From JANLYC01 sp963815445 (GTDB lineage Bacteria; Actinomycetota; Actinomycetes; Propionibacteriales; Nocardioidaceae), in assembly GCA_963815445.1 (NCBI GenBank), contig CAWFGV010000011.1, positions 310,001 to 374,000 on the forward strand: 64,000 nucleotides of DNA, read 5' to 3'. Shown in pieces: positions 1 through 8,053 of this stretch (its first letter is position 1; each line of letters opens with the position of its first letter). Both the position numbers and the translations under genes were made by a program. The notes below the pieces were generated by a model that worked only from the letters and a program-made list of their open reading frames with translations, made no database searches and was not told where the DNA came from.

Positions 1-925
1 GGTTCAGGACGAAGCGCCACTTCTCGCGGGGATGGTTGAGCAGCCCGAGCGTCTCGGCCGTGATCTTGAGGCTCTTCAGGGCTGGCACGTCGAGGGTGCC
101 GACCAGCACGATGAGGTCCGACTCGTCGAACGCCTGGAGCACTGCATCGTCGAAGGCGGGCGGTGTGTCGATGACGACCACGTCGAAGCAGGTCTTGAGC
201 ACTCGAAGGATCTGGCCGATCGTCTCGCCCTTGAGGCGGTCCTTTGCCTCGGGCTGCACAGGCGCCGCCAGTACCTTGAGCCCTGGCGAGTGCTCCGTGA
301 GAAGCGCCTCGACCACGGAAGGGTCGAGCCTGCGGTCGATCCCGGCCGCGTCGGCGATGGTGTGCACCGGAAACAGCTGCATCACGATCGACACGTCGCC
401 GAACGCGAGGTCGAGGTCGACGATGCAGACGTTGCGCTTCCCGCCGTCGGCGAGAGCGGCGGCCAGGTTGGTCGACACAGTGGTCTTTCCGACCCCGCCC
501 TTCGCCGAGAACACCGTGATCAGCTTGCCCTGCGGCCCGCTCGATTCGGCCGCGTGGCCGTCGTCGTTGGTCAGCGCGACGTGCAGGGAGTAGACCCGTG
601 AAACGGCCTCGGCCAGTCCGGTGAGGTCGCGTTCTTCGACGACCTCGCGCATACCGGCACGCAATGCTTCGGCGAGCACCGTCGTGTCCACACGGCGGCG
701 GACCAGGATGACGCCCAGCGCGGGCTTGGTGACCCGAAGGGTGTCAGCCAGGGCGACGCCGGCCGCAAGGTCCACGGACGAGCCCAGGATCACGGCGTAC
801 TCACCCGGATGGGTGTCGAGGTGCCGACGCACCTGCTCGAGACCTGGGACTACGGTCGTGTTGCCTCCGACGGCCGCGGTCAGTGCCTCGGCCGTGCCGG
901 AGTCCAGCTCTACGATGACGGTCAT
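1..925 (-). CDS. cpaE: CpaE/TadZ-like pilus assembly ATPase (partial, C-terminus off the window)
   Basis: Reads leftward from an ATG at 923-925 and has no stop before base 1, so the C-terminus is missing. The first ~130 residues form a receiver-like domain without an obvious phosphorylation site. It is followed by a MinD/ParA-type ATPase domain with a deviant Walker A (FSAKGGVGKTTVSTNLA, about residue 138) and a Walker B-like stretch VVVIDTPPAFDD. This architecture is that of CpaE/TadZ, which positions the Flp/Tad pilus machine at the membrane. It starts 9 bp after cpaB, with an AAGGG-type ribosome site between, so the two are one operon. The usual next genes (TadA ATPase, TadB/C) would lie left of the window. 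Function is inferred from family and neighbour. Confidence 0.85.
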   Translation of the reverse strand, partial: MTVIVELDSGTAEALTAAVGGNTTVVPGLEQVRRHLDTHPGEYAVILGSSVDLAAGVALADTLRVTKPALGVILVRRRVDTTVLAEALRAGMREVVEERDLTGLAEAVSRVYSLHVALTNDDGHAAESSGPQGKLITVFSAKGGVGKTTVSTNLAAALADGGKRNVCIVDLDLAFGDVSIVMQLFPVHTIADAAGIDRRLDPSVVEALLTEHSPGLKVLAAPVQPEAKDRLKGETIGQILRVLKTCFDVVVIDTPPAFDDAVLQAFDESDLIVLVGTLDVPALKSLKITAETLGLLNHPREKWRFVLN

Positions 926-934
926 GGCCTGCCC

Positions 935-1696
935 TTAGCTGCTGAAGAGGTTTGAGGACGAAACGCCCGGACCCGAGCGCACTCGCGACTTGTCGTTCAG
1001 GAGTCCGAGCGTGAGGGTTCCGTTCGACTTGGCGAAGATGACCCGCTCTGCTTGGTCCTGGGTCAGCGCAAGCGTGAGAATGGTCGACGGGATCTGCTCG
1101 GTGGTCTGTGCGCCGGAGGGGTCCGTCGTCGTGGTGTTGAGGATCGTGGTCGTACCGACACCGATGACCTCGACCTCGGGCAGCAGGACTCGCGTGAACT
1201 GCCCGACAGTGCTCGACCCCGAGGTCGAGCCGGATGCCGTGCTGGTGTCGGCGGAGTTGAAGATCGCCACCTTAGAGCCGGGAACCACGAAGCCGGCGAC
1301 GCGGTTGGGGTCGTCGAGCTGGATCGAGATCGCCATGGTCCCGTCCGGGATCGTCAAAGTCTGACGTGAGCCTGGGACGCCGAAGCGGCCGGGCAGGATC
1401 TGCTCCCCTGGGTAGATCGTGGTGAGCGCGATCTCACCGGCGAGTGAGTCGGTGCTCGTCAACGCACCCGGAAGCACGTTGGCCCGCGGGATGTCGACGA
1501 GGTCGAGCTTGCCGGCTGACTGAGCCGCCTCGATGGTTTCGCCGGACTCGATCTGGCTCGTGGCGGAGAGCACCTTGACAGGCTGCTGGTCGGCGACGGC
1601 CCGGTCGTTGATCCCCTGGACGTACAGGAAGACCAGGGTGGCGCCGAGCGCAGCAATGACGATGGCGACGATGAGCAATACGGATCTGCGTCCCAT
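935..1696 (-). CDS. cpaB: Flp pilus assembly protein CpaB/RcpC
   Basis: 253 residues starting at an ATG preceded by AAAGGGAAA. A single N-terminal membrane segment (about residues 5-27, VLLIVAIVIAALGATLVFLY) is followed by a SAF domain (about 40-105, with VKVLSATSQIESGETI). The C-terminal region is RcpC-like and contains IPDGTMAISIQLDDPNRVAGFVVPGSKV. CpaB/RcpC proteins are periplasmic or extracytoplasmic subunits of the Flp/Tad pilus apparatus. It is the first gene of the leftward pilus operon visible here, directly followed by cpaE. Family assignment is firm; whether the strain makes pili cannot be seen. Confidence 0.88.
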   Translation of the reverse strand: MGRRSVLLIVAIVIAALGATLVFLYVQGINDRAVADQQPVKVLSATSQIESGETIEAAQSAGKLDLVDIPRANVLPGALTSTDSLAGEIALTTIYPGEQILPGRFGVPGSRQTLTIPDGTMAISIQLDDPNRVAGFVVPGSKVAIFNSADTSTASGSTSGSSTVGQFTRVLLPEVEVIGVGTTTILNTTTTDPSGAQTTEQIPSTILTLALTQDQAERVIFAKSNGTLTLGLLNDKSRVRSGPGVSSSNLFSS

Positions 1697-2038
1697 GATT
1701 TCCCTTTACGGCCGATTCAACGCGTGGATTGAAAGGTGGCTAGTGATGGTGCGATGGAGTGCTGCTTGGTCGTGGTGTCAGCTGGTGCTAGTGGTGCAGA
1801 TGGAGCAGTTGTGCCGTTGGACACGCTGGGTCTTCGTGCTGGAAGGCCCGTCTAGCAAGGTAATCTCCGGCTCCAGGCTCGGTGAGGCCTTTGGCTGATC
1901 CGCCGATGCAAACGGACCGTCCGTCGGTCCGAAATGGGCCGTTCGGATGAGGGTGAAATCGCCGCGAAACTACTAAATCGTATCACTCAGTGCGCATGTC
2001 CGACTACGGAATGCAACCTCGGGGAGCCCGTGGTCACG
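1697..2038. other. 342-bp intergenic region upstream of the pilus genes
   Basis: No credible gene. Bases 1740-1830 are rich in GTGGTG/GGTGC motifs. An inverted repeat with 7-bp arms CGGACCG/CGGTCCG lies at 1913-1919 and 1925-1931. The AT-richest stretch (about 1968-1990) carries a possible leftward -10 (TACGAT, 1982 to 1977) for cpaB, without a convincing -35. The region must hold the cpaB promoter and the end of the acyl-CoA synthetase transcript. Confidence 0.4.
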
Positions 2039-3832
2039 TCACATGTACAGCGACTCGATCTCGTCGTGAAAGGCGCTCATGACGACGGTCCGCCGCAGCT
2101 TGAGGGTCGGAGTCAGCTCACCGGTCGATTCGGTCCACTCGACCGGGAGGATCGCGAACGTGCGGATCGCCTCCGCCCGCGAGACCGCCCGGTTGGCGTC
2201 GTCGATGGCGACCTGCACCTCGGCAACGAGGTCGGGATCGCGGACCAGGCCGCTGATCGAGCCGTTCTTGTGATGCGCCCTGGCCCACGCCGCGAAATTG
2301 TCGCGGTCGATGGTCACGAGCGCGCCGACGAAGGGTCTGCCGTCTCCGACGACCATGCACTGACTCACCAGGTAGTGGGCGCGGATCCGGTCCTCGAGCA
2401 CGGCCGGCGCCACGTTCTTGCCGCCGGCGGTCACGAGGATCTCCTTCTTGCGGCCGGTGATCCGCACATAGCCATCGTCATCGATCTCGCCGAGATCACC
2501 GGTCCGGAACCAGCCGTCGGGGTCCAGCGCAGCCGCCGTGGCACTCGGCTCGTTGAAATAGCCGGAGAAGATCTGGCCGCCCCGCAGGTGGAGCTCCCCG
2601 TGGTCGTCGACGCGCACCGCGGTGCCGGGGATCGGTCTGCCGACGGTGCCGATCCGTTGGGCGCCGGGCAGGTTGACGGTCACCGCAGCCGTCGTCTCGG
2701 TCAGGCCATAACCTTCGAGCACCGGAAGCCCGACCCCACGGAAGAAGTGGGCAAGTCGCTCTCCGAGAGGTGCGCCGCCCGAGACGGCGTACCCAACCCG
2801 TCCGCCGACGGCCGCCCGCAGCTTGCTGTAGACGAGCCGGTCGAACACCCGATGGCGCGCCCGTAGCAAGGGTCCGGGTCCGCTCCGGTCCAGTGCCCGG
2901 CTGTACGCGATCGCAGTCGTGACCGCGGCGCCGAAAATCTTGCCGCGCCCCTCGGAGGCAGCGCGCTGACTGGCGCTGTTGAAGATCTTCTCGAACACGC
3001 GGGGTACGGCCAGGATGAACGTCGGCTGGAACGTGGCCAGGTCATCGAGCAGCCGCGTCACGTCGGCGGTGTGCCCAAGGCGCACCCGGGCTTTGATGCT
3101 GCCAACCTGGATGATCCTGGCGAAAACGTGCGCCAACGGGAGAAACAACAAGGTGCTGGCCGCCTCGTCGGCGAACAATGTGTCGAGGACGGCGGTCGCA
3201 ACGCCGAGCTCGACCATGAAGTTTCGGTGCGTCAGGACGCAACCCTTGGGCCGGCCCGTTGTCCCGGAGGTATAGATCAACGTCGCCACGGAGCTGGGTG
3301 TCACTCCGGCACGGCGCTCCTCGAGCTCGGCATCGCTGACGGCCGTGCCCGCGTTCTCGGCAACCAGCTTGGCCAAGCCGTCATCGTCGATGCCGACAAC
3401 GCGGCGCAGGGCGGGAAGGGACGCGGCTGCGTCGGCGATCATGGCCCGATGTGCCCCGGTTTCGACGATCGCCACGACCGCTTCCGCGTCCGACAGGATC
3501 CACGCGGCCTGCTCCTGCGACGACGTCTCGTAGATCGGCACCGTGATCGCGCCTACGTACCAGATCGCATAGTCGCACAGCGTCCACTCATACCTCGTCT
3601 TGGAGAGCAGTGCGACGCGGTCTCCGACGGCGACGCCGGTGGCAATCAGCCCGCGGGCGACTTCCTGCACCTCAGCGAGGAACTGGCTCGCGGTCACGTC
3701 TTCCCAGGTGCCGTGCAGCGGGCGGCTCAACACGACGGTGTCGGGGACTTGGCGAGCGTTGGTGACGATGTCGTCGGTCAGACTGCCCGTCGTCGGGATC
3801 TCGAAGGTTGCCGGAACGGAGTACTCGTGCAC
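2039..3832 (-). CDS. Long-chain fatty acid-CoA ligase (FadD15-like, AMP-forming)
   Basis: 597 residues starting at GTG, with GGGAGG four to five bases upstream. It is an ANL superfamily adenylating enzyme. The P-loop motif LIYTSGTTGRPKG lies at about residues 185-197, the A5-type motif GYGLTETTAA further on, and GWFRTGDLGEIDDDGYVRITGRKKE carries the hinge and core motif (about 445-470). Length and the C-terminal part match long-chain acyl-CoA synthetases of the FadD15 type. It activates fatty acids with ATP to acyl-CoA for lipid synthesis or beta-oxidation. It is divergent from the SRPBCC/ArsA operon, as fadD15 (Rv2187) sits near Rv2185c-Rv2184c in M. tuberculosis. Confidence 0.88.
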   Translation of the reverse strand: MHEYSVPATFEIPTTGSLTDDIVTNARQVPDTVVLSRPLHGTWEDVTASQFLAEVQEVARGLIATGVAVGDRVALLSKTRYEWTLCDYAIWYVGAITVPIYETSSQEQAAWILSDAEAVVAIVETGAHRAMIADAAASLPALRRVVGIDDDGLAKLVAENAGTAVSDAELEERRAGVTPSSVATLIYTSGTTGRPKGCVLTHRNFMVELGVATAVLDTLFADEAASTLLFLPLAHVFARIIQVGSIKARVRLGHTADVTRLLDDLATFQPTFILAVPRVFEKIFNSASQRAASEGRGKIFGAAVTTAIAYSRALDRSGPGPLLRARHRVFDRLVYSKLRAAVGGRVGYAVSGGAPLGERLAHFFRGVGLPVLEGYGLTETTAAVTVNLPGAQRIGTVGRPIPGTAVRVDDHGELHLRGGQIFSGYFNEPSATAAALDPDGWFRTGDLGEIDDDGYVRITGRKKEILVTAGGKNVAPAVLEDRIRAHYLVSQCMVVGDGRPFVGALVTIDRDNFAAWARAHHKNGSISGLVRDPDLVAEVQVAIDDANRAVSRAEAIRTFAILPVEWTESTGELTPTLKLRRTVVMSAFHDEIESLYM

Positions 3833-3942
3833 GCATCCTCCCGACGTCGACCGATCCCGTCGGCAGGTTATCGCGAGACTCCGCAGGCGTATCCGAGGCG
3901 GGGCGTGCCGAGGGTCCGCGTGGGGAACATTCGATCAGCGAG

Positions 3943-3948
3943 TAGTGT
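3943..3948 (+). promoter_or_regulatory. Putative -10 (TAGTGT) of the SRPBCC/ArsA operon
   Basis: TAGTGT about 80 bp before the SRPBCC start, in the 194-bp divergent gap. TTCGAT around 3930 is a poor -35, so this is a suggestion only. Confidence 0.35.
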
Positions 3949-4026
3949 CGCCACCGATCGACCAGCATGCGACACCCCCGCCGCGACGGACCCCCCACTC
4001 GTCGCGCCGACCAAGGGAACCACAAG

Positions 4027-4464
4027 ATGGCTGACCAGACGACGTCGAGCATCCTGATCTCCGCCGACCCGGCGGCCGTGATGTCCGTCATCGCCGACTT
4101 CGACGCGTACCCGGAATGGGCCAAAGGGGTCAAGTCCGCCCAAGTGCTGACGCAGTATGACGACGGGCGGGCCATCGAGGTCGCGTTCGTGCTCGACGCA
4201 GCACCGATCCGCGACGAGTACACCTTGACCTACGACTGGGACGGTGACAGACAGGTCACCTGGTCCCTCGTGCAGGCCAGCATCCTGAAGTCCATGGAGG
4301 GGGCCTACATCCTGCAGGCGAAGGGCGACGACACCGAGGTGACCTACCGGCTGGCTGTCGACCTGACGATCCCCATGATCGGCATGATCAAGCGCAAGGG
4401 TGAGAAGGTCATCATCGACACGGCCCTCAAGGGCTTGAAGAAGCGCGTCGAGGCGCGGGCCTGA
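4027..4464 (+). CDS. SRPBCC (START/polyketide cyclase-like) family protein
   Basis: 145 residues from the ATG at 4027, which has AAGGGAA just upstream. An in-frame ATG 20 codons earlier gives a basic, unconserved-looking extension and was not chosen. The whole protein is a single SRPBCC fold domain: an N-terminal SSILISADPAAVMSVIADFDAYPEW, a central beta-sheet and a C-terminal helix. Such proteins bind hydrophobic ligands; the ligand is unknown. It lies 28 bp before the ArsA-like ATPase, an arrangement matching Rv2185c-Rv2184c of M. tuberculosis. Confidence 0.82.
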   Translation: MADQTTSSILISADPAAVMSVIADFDAYPEWAKGVKSAQVLTQYDDGRAIEVAFVLDAAPIRDEYTLTYDWDGDRQVTWSLVQASILKSMEGAYILQAKGDDTEVTYRLAVDLTIPMIGMIKRKGEKVIIDTALKGLKKRVEARA

Positions 4465-4492
4465 CGGCCGCGACGACCTCGTCTCCGTTCAG

Positions 4493-5755
4493 ATGCGCGT
4501 GATCCTCTTCACCGGCAAGGGCGGCGTCGGCAAGACGACCGCCGCCGCCGGAACCGCAACCCTCGCCGCGCAGCGTGGGCTCCGCACACTGGTGCTCAGC
4601 ACCGACGCGGCTCACTCGCTCGCAGACGCTTTCGGGGTGATCGCAGGCCCTGATCCGGCCGAGGTGGAGGACCGCCTGTTCGTGCAGCAGGTCGACACAC
4701 AACGGCGCTTCGAACGTTCCTGGGGGGACATCCAGCGGTACCTCCTGACCGTGCTCGACTCTGTCGGAGTCGATCCCATCGCCGCCGAGGAGCTCACGGT
4801 CCTGCCGGGAGCCGAGGAGGTGCTCGCCCTTCTCGAAGTCCGCGACCAGGCCAAGTCCGGACAATGGGACCTCGTCGTCGTCGACTGCGCCCCGACCGCT
4901 GAGACGTTGCGTCTGCTCGCGCTGCCCGAGGCGCTCGGCTGGTACATGGATCGCGTGCTGCCGATGGAGCGCCGCATGGTCAAGGTGCTGAAACCGATGC
5001 TGACCCGGGCAGCCGGAGTCCCGATGCCGCACGACTCGGTGTTCGACGCACTCGAGCGCTTGCACGCCGACCTCGCCGACGTGCGTGAACTGCTGTGCGG
5101 TGCCGGGTCCTCGGTCCGCCTCGTGCTGACCCCCGAGGCCGTCGTGCTGGCGGAGGCGCGTCGGTCCCTGACGACGCTGTCGTTGTACGGCTACCGCGTC
5201 GACGGCGTCGTGGCGAACCGGATCTTTCCGGCCGCGGACGCGGATCCGTGGCGTCAGCGGTGGGTGACGGCACAGACCGAGATCCTCGCGGACGTGACGA
5301 CCTCGTTCGCGCCGTTGGACGTCTGGCGAGCGCCGTACCGATCGAGCGAGCCGGTCGGCCTGGTGGAGCTGGCAGCCTTCGCGGCCGACCTGTACGGCGA
5401 TGCTGACCCCTTCGCAGCTCCGGTCGGCCCGGATCCGGTCGACGTACAACGGTCGGGGTCCGGCGTCGTGCTCCGGCTGGCGCTGCCGTTCGCCGACCGG
5501 GCCGACGTCGACCTGGCGCGACACGGCGAGGACCTCGTGGTGACGGTGGGGTCCTACCGACGCCTGTTGGCGCTGCCGGCGGCCCTTCGCAACGCAGAGG
5601 TGACCGGTGCCGGGATGCGCGACGGTGCTCTCGTCGTGCGGTTCGACACCACGGCTGAGGGGGGCTCGGTCGAGCGCGACAGACGGCGCAAGACGGGTCA
5701 AGACGACAGTGCTCGCCCGGACGGAGCCAGCATCGGACAGAATGCATCACCATGA
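4493..5755 (+). CDS. ArsA/Get3-family ATPase
   Basis: 420 residues. The N-terminus carries the deviant Walker A of the ArsA/GET3 family (FTGKGGVGKTTAAAG, residues 5-19), then a switch-like STDAAHSLADAF and a Walker B VVVDCAPTAETLRLL. The last ~80 residues, with LRLALPFADRADVDLARHGEDL, look like the HSP20-like domain found in many actinobacterial and cyanobacterial ArsA homologues. No arsenic genes are near, so an arsenite pump role is unlikely; the substrate is unknown. Its stop overlaps the next start by ATGA (5752-5755), so the two are translationally coupled. It resembles Rv2184c by context. Confidence 0.83.
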   Translation: MRVILFTGKGGVGKTTAAAGTATLAAQRGLRTLVLSTDAAHSLADAFGVIAGPDPAEVEDRLFVQQVDTQRRFERSWGDIQRYLLTVLDSVGVDPIAAEELTVLPGAEEVLALLEVRDQAKSGQWDLVVVDCAPTAETLRLLALPEALGWYMDRVLPMERRMVKVLKPMLTRAAGVPMPHDSVFDALERLHADLADVRELLCGAGSSVRLVLTPEAVVLAEARRSLTTLSLYGYRVDGVVANRIFPAADADPWRQRWVTAQTEILADVTTSFAPLDVWRAPYRSSEPVGLVELAAFAADLYGDADPFAAPVGPDPVDVQRSGSGVVLRLALPFADRADVDLARHGEDLVVTVGSYRRLLALPAALRNAEVTGAGMRDGALVVRFDTTAEGGSVERDRRRKTGQDDSARPDGASIGQNASP

Positions 5756-6135
5756 GCTCTGAACCGGTGGGATCGCTGGCCGAGGAGGCCGCCAAGCTGA
5801 TCGCGGTCGTGCAGGGCTGGGCAGCTGAGCACGGTGGCCACGACGAGCCCACCGACACGGCGACCGCACGCCCAGAATCAACCGAGCCCGGCGACCACGA
5901 GCAGCATGACCACGACGGCGCGGTCGACCCGTCGTGCCAGTGGTGCCCGCTGTGCCGGGTCACGCGGGCGGCGAAGGCGACCACCCCCGAGGTACGTGAG
6001 CATCTCGCAACGGCGGCGGTGTCGCTCGCCCTGGCTCTGAAGGGCGTGCTCGACGGCCTCGACGGGCAACCCGGGCAGGACCCCTCCGATCCGGTCGAGA
6101 AGATCGACCTCGACCTCGACGCCCCCGAGGACTGA
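5752..6135 (+). CDS. Small CxWCPxC-motif protein coupled to the ArsA-like ATPase
   Basis: 127 residues with no confidently recognised domain. An N-terminal amphipathic helix (EEAAKLIAVVQGWAAEH) is followed by an acidic, His-rich linker. Then comes a knuckle CQWCPLC (about residues 62-68) that could bind metal, a helix (VREHLATAAVSLALALKGVLDGL) and an acidic tail. It overlaps the ArsA-like gene by 4 bp and sits 5 bp before a ROK kinase gene. The position equals that of Rv2183c in M. tuberculosis, a protein of unknown function. A role with the ATPase is inferred only from coupling. Confidence 0.75.
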   Translation: MSSEPVGSLAEEAAKLIAVVQGWAAEHGGHDEPTDTATARPESTEPGDHEQHDHDGAVDPSCQWCPLCRVTRAAKATTPEVREHLATAAVSLALALKGVLDGLDGQPGQDPSDPVEKIDLDLDAPED

Positions 6136-6140
6136 TCACG

Positions 6141-7079
6141 ATGTCGGTGACGATCGGGGTCGACGTCGGGGGAACCAAGATCGCGGCGGGAGTCGTCGAC
6201 GCGGATGGCGGCATCATCGACAAGGAGCGGGTCGAGACGCCGGCTCAGGACGCCGACGCCACGGTGCTGGCGATCGTCGACGTGACGACACGGCTGCGCG
6301 CCCGACAGGGCGGCGTGGTCGGCGTCGGCATCTCGGCGGCCGGCTTCATCAGCGCCGACCGGGCGACGGTGCTGTTCGCGCCCAACATGGCCTGGCGCGA
6401 CCTGCCCCTTCGCGATCGGCTCGAGGAAGCGCTCCGACTGCCGGTCGTCGTCGAGAACGACGGCAACGCGGCCGCTTGGGGAGAGTTCACCCATGGATCC
6501 GCCAAGGACGCCGACGACCTGCTCATGGTGGCAATCGGCACCGGCGTGGGGGGTGGCATCGTGGCGGCGGGTGGGCTGGTTCGCGGAACCTACGGAATCG
6601 CGGCCGAGGTCGGCCACCTCCGCGTCGTACCCCAGGGGCATCCGTGCGGGTGCGGACAGCGTGGCTGCCTCGAGCAGTACGCGAGCGGCTCGGCGCTCGT
6701 CCGCTTCGCCCGTGAACGGGTGGCGGCAGGAGATCGTCTGTTGAGCGAGGTCGACGGTGACCCCGCACGCATCGATGGCCCGCTCGTCACCCGGTTGGCG
6801 CGTGCCGGCGACGCCCTGAGCATCGAGCTGTTGGCGGACCTCGGGCGTTGGCTCGGTGAGGGCCTGGCGAGCCTGGCAGCCGTGCTCGATCCCGGACTCA
6901 TCGTCATCGGTGGTGGCGTCGCGGAGGCCGGGGACCTCGTGATGGGCCCAGTGAAGGGGGCATTCGAGGCGACGCTGCCCGCGACCGACAACCGGCCGCA
7001 TGCCGAGATCCGGATAGCCGCCCTGGGCAACGAGGCGGCGATCATCGGTGCCGCGGCGCTGGCGCGGTCCGACGCCTGA
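6141..7079 (+). CDS. ROK family sugar kinase / glucokinase (first of a tandem pair)
   Basis: 312 residues. N-terminal ATP-binding motif IGVDVGGTKIAAGVVD, catalytic region VVENDGNAAAWGEF, and the ROK zinc signature PCGCGQRGCLEQYASG (about residues 170-185) with the His of GHLRV before it. These are the features of actinobacterial glucokinases of the ROK family, which phosphorylate glucose with ATP. A GAGGA ribosome site lies 9 bases before the start. The stop and the start of the second ROK gene overlap by one base (TGATG), so both are made from one message. Exact sugar is not determined by sequence. Confidence 0.85.
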   Translation: MSVTIGVDVGGTKIAAGVVDADGGIIDKERVETPAQDADATVLAIVDVTTRLRARQGGVVGVGISAAGFISADRATVLFAPNMAWRDLPLRDRLEEALRLPVVVENDGNAAAWGEFTHGSAKDADDLLMVAIGTGVGGGIVAAGGLVRGTYGIAAEVGHLRVVPQGHPCGCGQRGCLEQYASGSALVRFARERVAAGDRLLSEVDGDPARIDGPLVTRLARAGDALSIELLADLGRWLGEGLASLAAVLDPGLIVIGGGVAEAGDLVMGPVKGAFEATLPATDNRPHAEIRIAALGNEAAIIGAAALARSDA

Positions 7080-8053
7080 TGGCGGAACGGCTGGCGATCG
7101 GCCTCGACATCGGTGGCACCGTCGTCAAGGCCGGCGTCGTCGGCGAGGACGGCAGGGTGGTGGAAATTCTGCTTCGCGAGACGCCGTCCACCAGCGCGGC
7201 CGAGGTCGAAGACACCATCGCCGACGTCGTCCGTGACCTTGCCGACCGGCACGCGGTGATGGCAGTGGGCATCGGTGCTGCCGGGTTCGTCGACGCGACC
7301 CAGTCGACCGTGCTCTTCTCTCCGCACCTCGCCTGGCGCAACGAGCCACTCAAGGAGGCCGTGCAGCAACGGGTGTCCCTTCCGACCTGGATTGACAATG
7401 ACGCGAACTGCGCAGCCTGGGCGGAGGCTCGCTTCGGTGCCGGTCGTGGCGAACCCGACCTGGTCTGCGTGACGCTCGGGACCGGAATCGGAGGTGGTCT
7501 GATTCTCGGCGGCCGGCTGTTCCGCGGCAGGTTCGGTCTCGGTGGCGAGTTCGGTCACATGCAAGTGGTCGAGGGCGGCCATCCGTGCCCCTGCGGCAAC
7601 CGCGGCTGTTGGGAGCAGTACGCGAGCGCGAACGCCCTCGTCCGGGAGGCCAGACGACGTGTTGCCGCCGGCCCAGAATCCGTCACCGGTCTGGTCGACC
7701 TCGCCGGTGGCGACGCCACCGCGATCAGCGGACTTCTGGTGGCCGAGGCCGCGCTGGCTGGTGACCCCCTTGCGGTGCAGCTCCTCGCCGACGTGGGTCG
7801 TTGGCTCGGTGTCGGGATCGCCAACCTCGCGGCTGCCCTCGACCCCGGTCTGTTCGTGATCGGCGGAGGGGTGGCCGATGCTGGCGACCTGCTGATCGAG
7901 CCGGCCGTCGCGGCATACCGCGGCCAGCTCACCGGCCGGGGCTACCGGCCGGAGGCGCGCCTGGTGCGCGCTCAGCTCGGCAACCGGGCGGGCCTGATCG
8001 GCGCGGCTGACCTCGCCCGGTCCGCACAGGAGTTTCAGCGCGGGCGGGTGTAG
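7079..8053 (+). CDS. ROK family sugar kinase (second of a tandem pair)
   Basis: 324 residues, clearly paralogous to the preceding gene: IGLDIGGTVVKAGVVG at the start, IDNDANCAAWAEARFG at the active site, and PCPCGNRGCWEQYASANA as the zinc signature. All residues expected for catalysis are present, so it is not a decayed copy. The ATG overlaps the preceding TGA by one base. The 3' end overlaps the convergent TIGR00300 gene by 19 bp (8035-8053). The two kinases may differ in substrate (for example glucose versus mannose or an N-acyl sugar), but this cannot be told here. Confidence 0.84.
   Translation: MAERLAIGLDIGGTVVKAGVVGEDGRVVEILLRETPSTSAAEVEDTIADVVRDLADRHAVMAVGIGAAGFVDATQSTVLFSPHLAWRNEPLKEAVQQRVSLPTWIDNDANCAAWAEARFGAGRGEPDLVCVTLGTGIGGGLILGGRLFRGRFGLGGEFGHMQVVEGGHPCPCGNRGCWEQYASANALVREARRRVAAGPESVTGLVDLAGGDATAISGLLVAEAALAGDPLAVQLLADVGRWLGVGIANLAAALDPGLFVIGGGVADAGDLLIEPAVAAYRGQLTGRGYRPEARLVRAQLGNRAGLIGAADLARSAQEFQRGRV

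Noticed and set aside
4427..7001. Long open frames on the - strand opposite the ArsA and ROK genes
   Set aside because: High GC gives long antisense frames; the + strand genes have clear family motifs and start sites.
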